Part shown: positions 5,848 to 8,050 of the stretch, piece after piece
How positions within the stretch are numbered: position 1 is the first letter of the stretch
Layout: each line of letters begins with the position of its first letter
From: an uncultured Veillonella sp.
GTDB lineage: Bacteria; Bacillota; Negativicutes; Veillonellales; Veillonellaceae
Length of the DNA: 8,050 bases
Assembly (NCBI GenBank): GCA_900549805.1
Contig: URPV01000056.1
Coordinates: 1 to 8,050 of the forward strand
Direction of reading: 5' to 3'
The notes under the pieces: generated by a model
What the model saw: the letters and a program-made list of their open reading frames with translations, nothing else
The model's database searches: none
What the model was told of the DNA's origin: nothing
Made by a program: the position numbers and the translations under genes

Positions 5848-7014
5848 TTAATCGCCATCTACTGGTTGAAATTTCTCCCTCTTATTTAAAATGCGAAGTA
5901 AAGAATAACCAGCAAGGCCAGAAACAATAGAACCAATAAAGATCCCAACTTTGGCATGTTCTTGAGCTACACCAGGATCAAAGGCCAAAAGGGATACGAA
6001 AAGAGACATGGTAAAGCCAACGCCGCAGACAAGGGATACCCCGTAAACTTGAGCCCAAGAAGCATTCTTAGGCATCGGTACAAGGCCGGTCTTAACCATG
6101 ACGAATACACTGGAGAATACACCGATTTGTTTACCAAGGAACAAGGCCAAGGCAACACCGATAACAACAGGGTGTTCAAAATCTTTAAGGCCAAAGTCGC
6201 CAAAGGAAACGCCCGCATTTACAAAGCCGAAAAGTGGCAAGATAAGGAAGGTTACCCATTTAGAAAGGGCCCCTTCCCAGGCATCCAAAGGTGCTTCTTT
6301 ACCTTCCACAGAAGAGGTAGAAGGAATAGTCATAGCGGTGATAACACCTGCCATGGTGGAGTGAAGTCCAGATTCATGAATACAGAGCCATAGACAGATA
6401 CCCGGAATTAAATAGAAGAGAGGGTTAGTACGATTAGTCTTATTAAAGGCCACCATAATAGCAACAATAACAGCTGCAATAGCTAAATAACCTAAATGAA
6501 GTTCTGCCGTGTAGAAAACAGCAATGACCAATACAGCAATCAAGTCATCAATAACGGCTAAGGCCGTTAAAAATACAGTTAAGCCCACTGGTACGCGATT
6601 ACCTAAAAGGGAAATAACGCCAATCGCAAAGGCGATATCTGTAGCTGTAGGTATCGCCCAGCCTCTTGGTTCCACAGAACCAGCAATTAGGTAATAGATA
6701 ATCGCTGGCCCCATAACACCACAACAAGCACCAATGGTAGGCATAAGTCGTTTAGCATTAGTATTCAGTTCCCCTACTAGCATTTCCCGCTTGATTTCAA
6801 GACCTACCAAGAGGAAAAATACAGCCATGAGAACATCATTAACCCATTCATCTACATGAAGAGGGCCCAAAGGGAATTGAAGAAAGGCAAAATAATCTCC
6901 TGCTAGGCCTGTATTAGCGATGATAACTCCAATTATAGCAGCCAAGAAGAGACAGGTCCCACCAGCCATGGCTGAGGAAAAGAACAAACGAATATTTTGA
7001 ATTAACATATACAT
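5848..7014 (-). CDS. nhaA: Na+/H+ antiporter NhaA, first paralog of a tandem pair
   Basis: Inner-membrane Na+(Li+)/H+ antiporter, 388 residues, the same length as E. coli NhaA. Key positions are present: Asp126 in IPTATDIAFA (121-130), Asp156-Asp157 in ALAVIDDL, His218 in SGLHSTMAGV (215-224) and Lys295 in LGKQIGV. A 57-residue block (56-112) is identical to the next gene at 42 positions, so the two come from a duplication, but they differ at the ends and in some loops. In the TM IX pH-sensing stretch this copy reads EGALSKW (247-253): the His of E. coli His253, kept in the partner, is Gly here. The ATG at 7014 has AGAGG about 8 nt upstream; a second ATG at 7008 is too far from it. The copies are 9 nt apart and form an operon. 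A predicted promoter at 7108-7136 would give a leader of roughly 87 nt, in which I recognise no riboswitch. Confidence 0.96.
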   Translation of the reverse strand: MYMLIQNIRLFFSSAMAGGTCLFLAAIIGVIIANTGLAGDYFAFLQFPLGPLHVDEWVNDVLMAVFFLLVGLEIKREMLVGELNTNAKRLMPTIGACCGVMGPAIIYYLIAGSVEPRGWAIPTATDIAFAIGVISLLGNRVPVGLTVFLTALAVIDDLIAVLVIAVFYTAELHLGYLAIAAVIVAIMVAFNKTNRTNPLFYLIPGICLWLCIHESGLHSTMAGVITAMTIPSTSSVEGKEAPLDAWEGALSKWVTFLILPLFGFVNAGVSFGDFGLKDFEHPVVIGVALALFLGKQIGVFSSVFVMVKTGLVPMPKNASWAQVYGVSLVCGVGFTMSLFVSLLAFDPGVAQEHAKVGIFIGSIVSGLAGYSLLRILNKREKFQPVDGD

Positions 7015-7090
7015 TAGATAAACCTCTATTCTATTGTTTTAATTCTATAGACAGTGTACATTTGTATTTTACCACAAATCAGGAATTCCC

Positions 7091-7119
7091 TCGATATCTT
7101 ATAAAAAATTATGTATAAT
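7091..7119 (+). promoter_or_regulatory. Predicted promoter of the ECF S-component gene
   Basis: A perfect TATAAT (7114-7119) lies 17 nt after TCGATA (7091-7096), a 4-of-6 match to the -35 consensus. Transcription would start near 7126, leaving a leader of about 30 nt that is too short for the vitamin riboswitches often found before such genes. Confidence 0.6.
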
Positions 7120-7136
7120 CTAAGTATTAGTTTCAA
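7108..7136 (-). promoter_or_regulatory. Predicted promoter of the nhaA operon
   Basis: On the minus strand TTGAAA (7131-7136) is followed by a 17-nt spacer and CATAAT (7108-7113), each one base from consensus. Its -10 touches the -10 of the divergent plus-strand promoter, and its spacer covers that hexamer. Prediction by consensus only. Confidence 0.6.
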
Positions 7137-7157
7137 TCACTTAGAAAAGGAGCACCT

Positions 7158-7664
7158 ATGGAAAGCAACTTAAAAACGATGACTTTAGCTGCCGTATTTA
7201 TGGCCCTTGTCATCATTTTATCTACTGTATCAATTCCCGTCCCTGGCGGCCACCTCTATTTCAATGATACAGTTATCGTCCTAGCAGCCCTCCTCTTCAA
7301 GCCTCGTGAGGCCTTCATTATCGGCGGTCTAGGCGCCTTCCTAGGTGATTACTTTTTCTATCCTGCCCCCATGTTTGTATCCTTGGTAACCCACGGCCTG
7401 CAAGCCTTTGTTATCGCTAGTCTTAGCTCAGTCGGCCATAGCCGACAATCCAAATGGAAAGTCCTCCTATGTATCCTAATAGGTGCCATTATTATGACTA
7501 CTGGCTACACCCTAGGAAGAGCTTTTGTCTACGCCTCCCCAGCAGTAGCCCTAACCAAACTTCCATTTGAGATCCTACAAGCTATGATTGGTCTCGTATT
7601 AGGCTACCTTATCTACTTCCATACGAGCTTAAAAAAAGCCTTTGAAAGAGCCATTAAGGCCTAA
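7158..7664 (+). CDS. ECF transporter S component (substrate-binding membrane subunit)
   Basis: 168 residues with about six hydrophobic segments (roughly 8-25, 35-47, 52-68, 72-92, 101-122, 134-154), the usual size and topology of ECF S components. These bind a vitamin or precursor and pair with the shared EcfA/EcfA'/EcfT energising module. Membrane segment 1 carries the AxxxA pattern (Ala12, Ala16) used to dock on EcfT. The stretch IPVPGGHLYFNDTVIVLAA (26-44) and the following GGLGAFLGDYFFYPAP (56-71) resemble the HmpT/YpdP-like branch (Pfam ECF-ribofla_trS/DUF1393 type). Substrate cannot be told from sequence; a pyrimidine, B6 or queuosine precursor would fit that branch but this is a guess. 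The ATG at 7158 has AAGGAG (7147-7152) 5 nt upstream. No EcfA or EcfT gene is in the window, so it probably shares a module encoded elsewhere. It is divergent from nhaA and monocistronic, with a terminator 60 nt after the stop. Confidence 0.85.
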   Translation: MESNLKTMTLAAVFMALVIILSTVSIPVPGGHLYFNDTVIVLAALLFKPREAFIIGGLGAFLGDYFFYPAPMFVSLVTHGLQAFVIASLSSVGHSRQSKWKVLLCILIGAIIMTTGYTLGRAFVYASPAVALTKLPFEILQAMIGLVLGYLIYFHTSLKKAFERAIKA

Positions 7665-7723
7665 ATTAATATAATAATTTCAATTAACTCTTATTTATGA
7701 TCACTCACTCTTATATGAAAATG

Positions 7724-7749
7724 AGCACATCCTAGGATGTGCTTTTTTT
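7724..7749 (+). terminator. Intrinsic terminator after the ECF S-component gene
   Basis: A perfect 20-nt palindrome (7724-7743, arms AGCACATCC and GGATGTGCT) is followed by seven T (7743-7749). Outside it, TATGAAAA (from 7713) can pair partly with TTTTCATA, lengthening the stem. The minus strand has no strong T-run after the hairpin. Confidence 0.9.
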
Positions 7750-7770
7750 CATATTGAAGCAGCCCCAACT

Positions 7771-7802
7771 CTCTGTGGGTTTCGCGCTGCGAAATCTTAC
7801 GC
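7771..7802 (+). repeat. Stem-loop repeat, copy 1
   Basis: The unit is TGTG (7774-7777), hairpin GGTTTCGC / GCT / GCGAAATC (7778-7796, 8 bp with one G-U), then TTAC (7797-7800) and GC. It shares frame and flanks with copy 2 at 7890-7932. Intergenic, with no coding potential. Function unknown. Confidence 0.65.
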
Positions 7803-7814
7803 TCGATAGAATAT

Positions 7815-7838
7815 ACACCATTCGGTGTGTCTTTTTTT
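7815..7838 (+). terminator. Second, shorter intrinsic terminator-like hairpin
   Basis: ACACC (7815-7819), loop ATTC and GGTGT (7824-7828) are followed by GTC and seven T (7832-7838). The stem is only 5 bp, 6 with a wobble. It lies about 65 nt after the first terminator with no gene between, so it is either a backup stop or the end of a small transcript holding repeat copy 1. Confidence 0.6.
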
Positions 7839-7889
7839 GTTTAATCAGCGAGTCCTTATGTACTTTTCTTCCCTTAGTTATACTTGATG

Positions 7890-7932
7890 TTCGTCGCTGT
7901 GGGTTTTACTCAGTAAAACCTTACGCGACGAA
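7890..7932 (+). repeat. Stem-loop repeat, copy 2, with a perfect outer stem
   Basis: An outer stem TTCGTCGC (7890-7897) with GCGACGAA (7925-7932), 8 bp perfect, encloses the internal loop TGTG / TTAC and an inner stem GGTTTTAC (7902-7909) with GTAAAACC (7913-7920) and a TCA loop. No T-run follows, so it is not a terminator. The inner stem differs from copy 1 by paired changes. Confidence 0.75.
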
Positions 7933-7946
7933 CTCCGCGATTCACT

Positions 7947-7980
7947 CCCGTTTATGTTTCGCTACGCTCCTATAAACGGG
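7947..7980 (+). repeat. Stem-loop with 9-bp stem and 16-nt loop, possibly a related element
   Basis: CCCGTTTAT (7947-7955) pairs perfectly with ATAAACGGG (7972-7980). The loop contains GTTTCGC followed by TACGCTC, which looks like copy 1 (GTTTCGC ... TTACGCTC) with the hairpin middle removed. That relation is tentative. No T-run follows. Confidence 0.55.
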
Positions 7981-8019
7981 GTTCTCTGTGGACCAGGCCG
8001 TCCTTACCTCTAACAGAAC
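7981..8019 (+). repeat. Stem-loop repeat, copy 3, degenerate
   Basis: TGTG (7987-7990) and TTAC (8004-8007) flank a short hairpin GGAC (7990-7993), loop CAGGCC, GTCC (8000-8003). An outer pairing GTTCT (7981-7985) with AGAAC (8015-8019) is possible. Shares CTCTGTGG with copy 1 and CCTTAC with copy 2; the inner stem is unrelated in sequence. Confidence 0.5.
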
Positions 8020-8050
8020 AAAGAATACTCCGGCAAGATGGGCTGGTGGC

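Larger units (their letters stand above)
7750..8050. other. Gene-free intergenic region holding a cluster of stem-loop repeats
   Basis: No reading frame here has a convincing ribosome-binding site or recognisable product. The region holds one weak terminator and four stem-loops, three of them sharing TGTG and TTAC flanks. It is richer in CG dinucleotides than the neighbouring spacers. The last 30 bases (8020-8050) show nothing I can assign. What lies to the right is unknown. Confidence 0.6.

Noticed and set aside
5956..6393. A 145-codon open frame antisense to the first nhaA gene
   Set aside because: It opposes a strongly conserved membrane protein gene, has no ribosome-binding site, and its predicted product resembles no family. 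The same holds for the other opposite-strand frames over prs, glmU, purR and both nhaA genes.
7015..7107. Possible riboswitch in the nhaA leader
   Set aside because: Only short weak pairings (for example ATTTG with CAAAT) are visible and no known Na+ or nhaA RNA motif was recognised.
7739..7975. A 78-codon open frame on the plus strand in the right-hand intergenic region
   Set aside because: It starts inside the terminator stem, has no ribosome-binding site, and runs through the second terminator and repeat copies 1 and 2. Its two similar peptide stretches are just the translated repeats.
7890..8019. Integron attC sites or a CRISPR array
   Set aside because: No RYYYAAC/GTTRRRY pairs flank cassette-sized units, the repeats are not identical, and spacing is irregular with no integrase or Cas gene.

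Overview
The window looks like chromosomal DNA from a low-to-moderate GC Firmicute, most likely a Negativicute of the Veillonella type. Two things suggest this: the purR-glmU-prs-pth gene order, a Firmicutes arrangement known from Bacillus, and protein sequences that resemble Veillonella-type proteins. The genus is an impression from memory, not a search result. There is no sign of phage, plasmid, CRISPR or transposase genes.

Layout: six of the seven complete genes, and the cut pth, are on the minus strand; only the last gene is on the plus strand. Reading the minus strand from right to left: (1) a two-gene operon of tandem Na+/H+ antiporter paralogs, nhaA1 (5848-7014) and nhaA2 (4639-5838), closed by a terminator at 4595-4632. 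(2) A single secreted cell-wall gene with a peptidoglycan-binding domain and a 3D domain (3951-4547), with its own promoter and a terminator at 3897-3946. (3) The housekeeping cluster purR (3023-3847), glmU (1645-3021), prs (560-1522) and pth (1-548, cut by the window edge). These supply the purine repressor that senses PRPP, the UDP-GlcNAc synthesis enzyme, PRPP synthetase and peptidyl-tRNA hydrolase. PurR responds to PRPP and Prs makes it, so the sensor and the source of the signal share one transcription unit. A PurBox-like sequence between the purR promoter elements suggests autoregulation of the cluster.

On the plus strand an ECF transporter S-component gene (7158-7664) diverges from nhaA1. 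The two predicted promoters have -10 hexamers that touch each other (7108-7113 and 7114-7119). The gene is followed by two intrinsic terminators.

The last 300 bases (about 7750-8050) hold no credible gene. They contain a cluster of related stem-loop repeats with compensatory base changes between copies (TGTG, hairpin, TTAC). This is the least ordinary part of the window and the main candidate for undescribed structure. The rest is well-known biology packed tightly: two stop codons overlap or sit inside the next gene's Shine-Dalgarno region, and two terminator U-tracts double as -35 regions of the next promoter.
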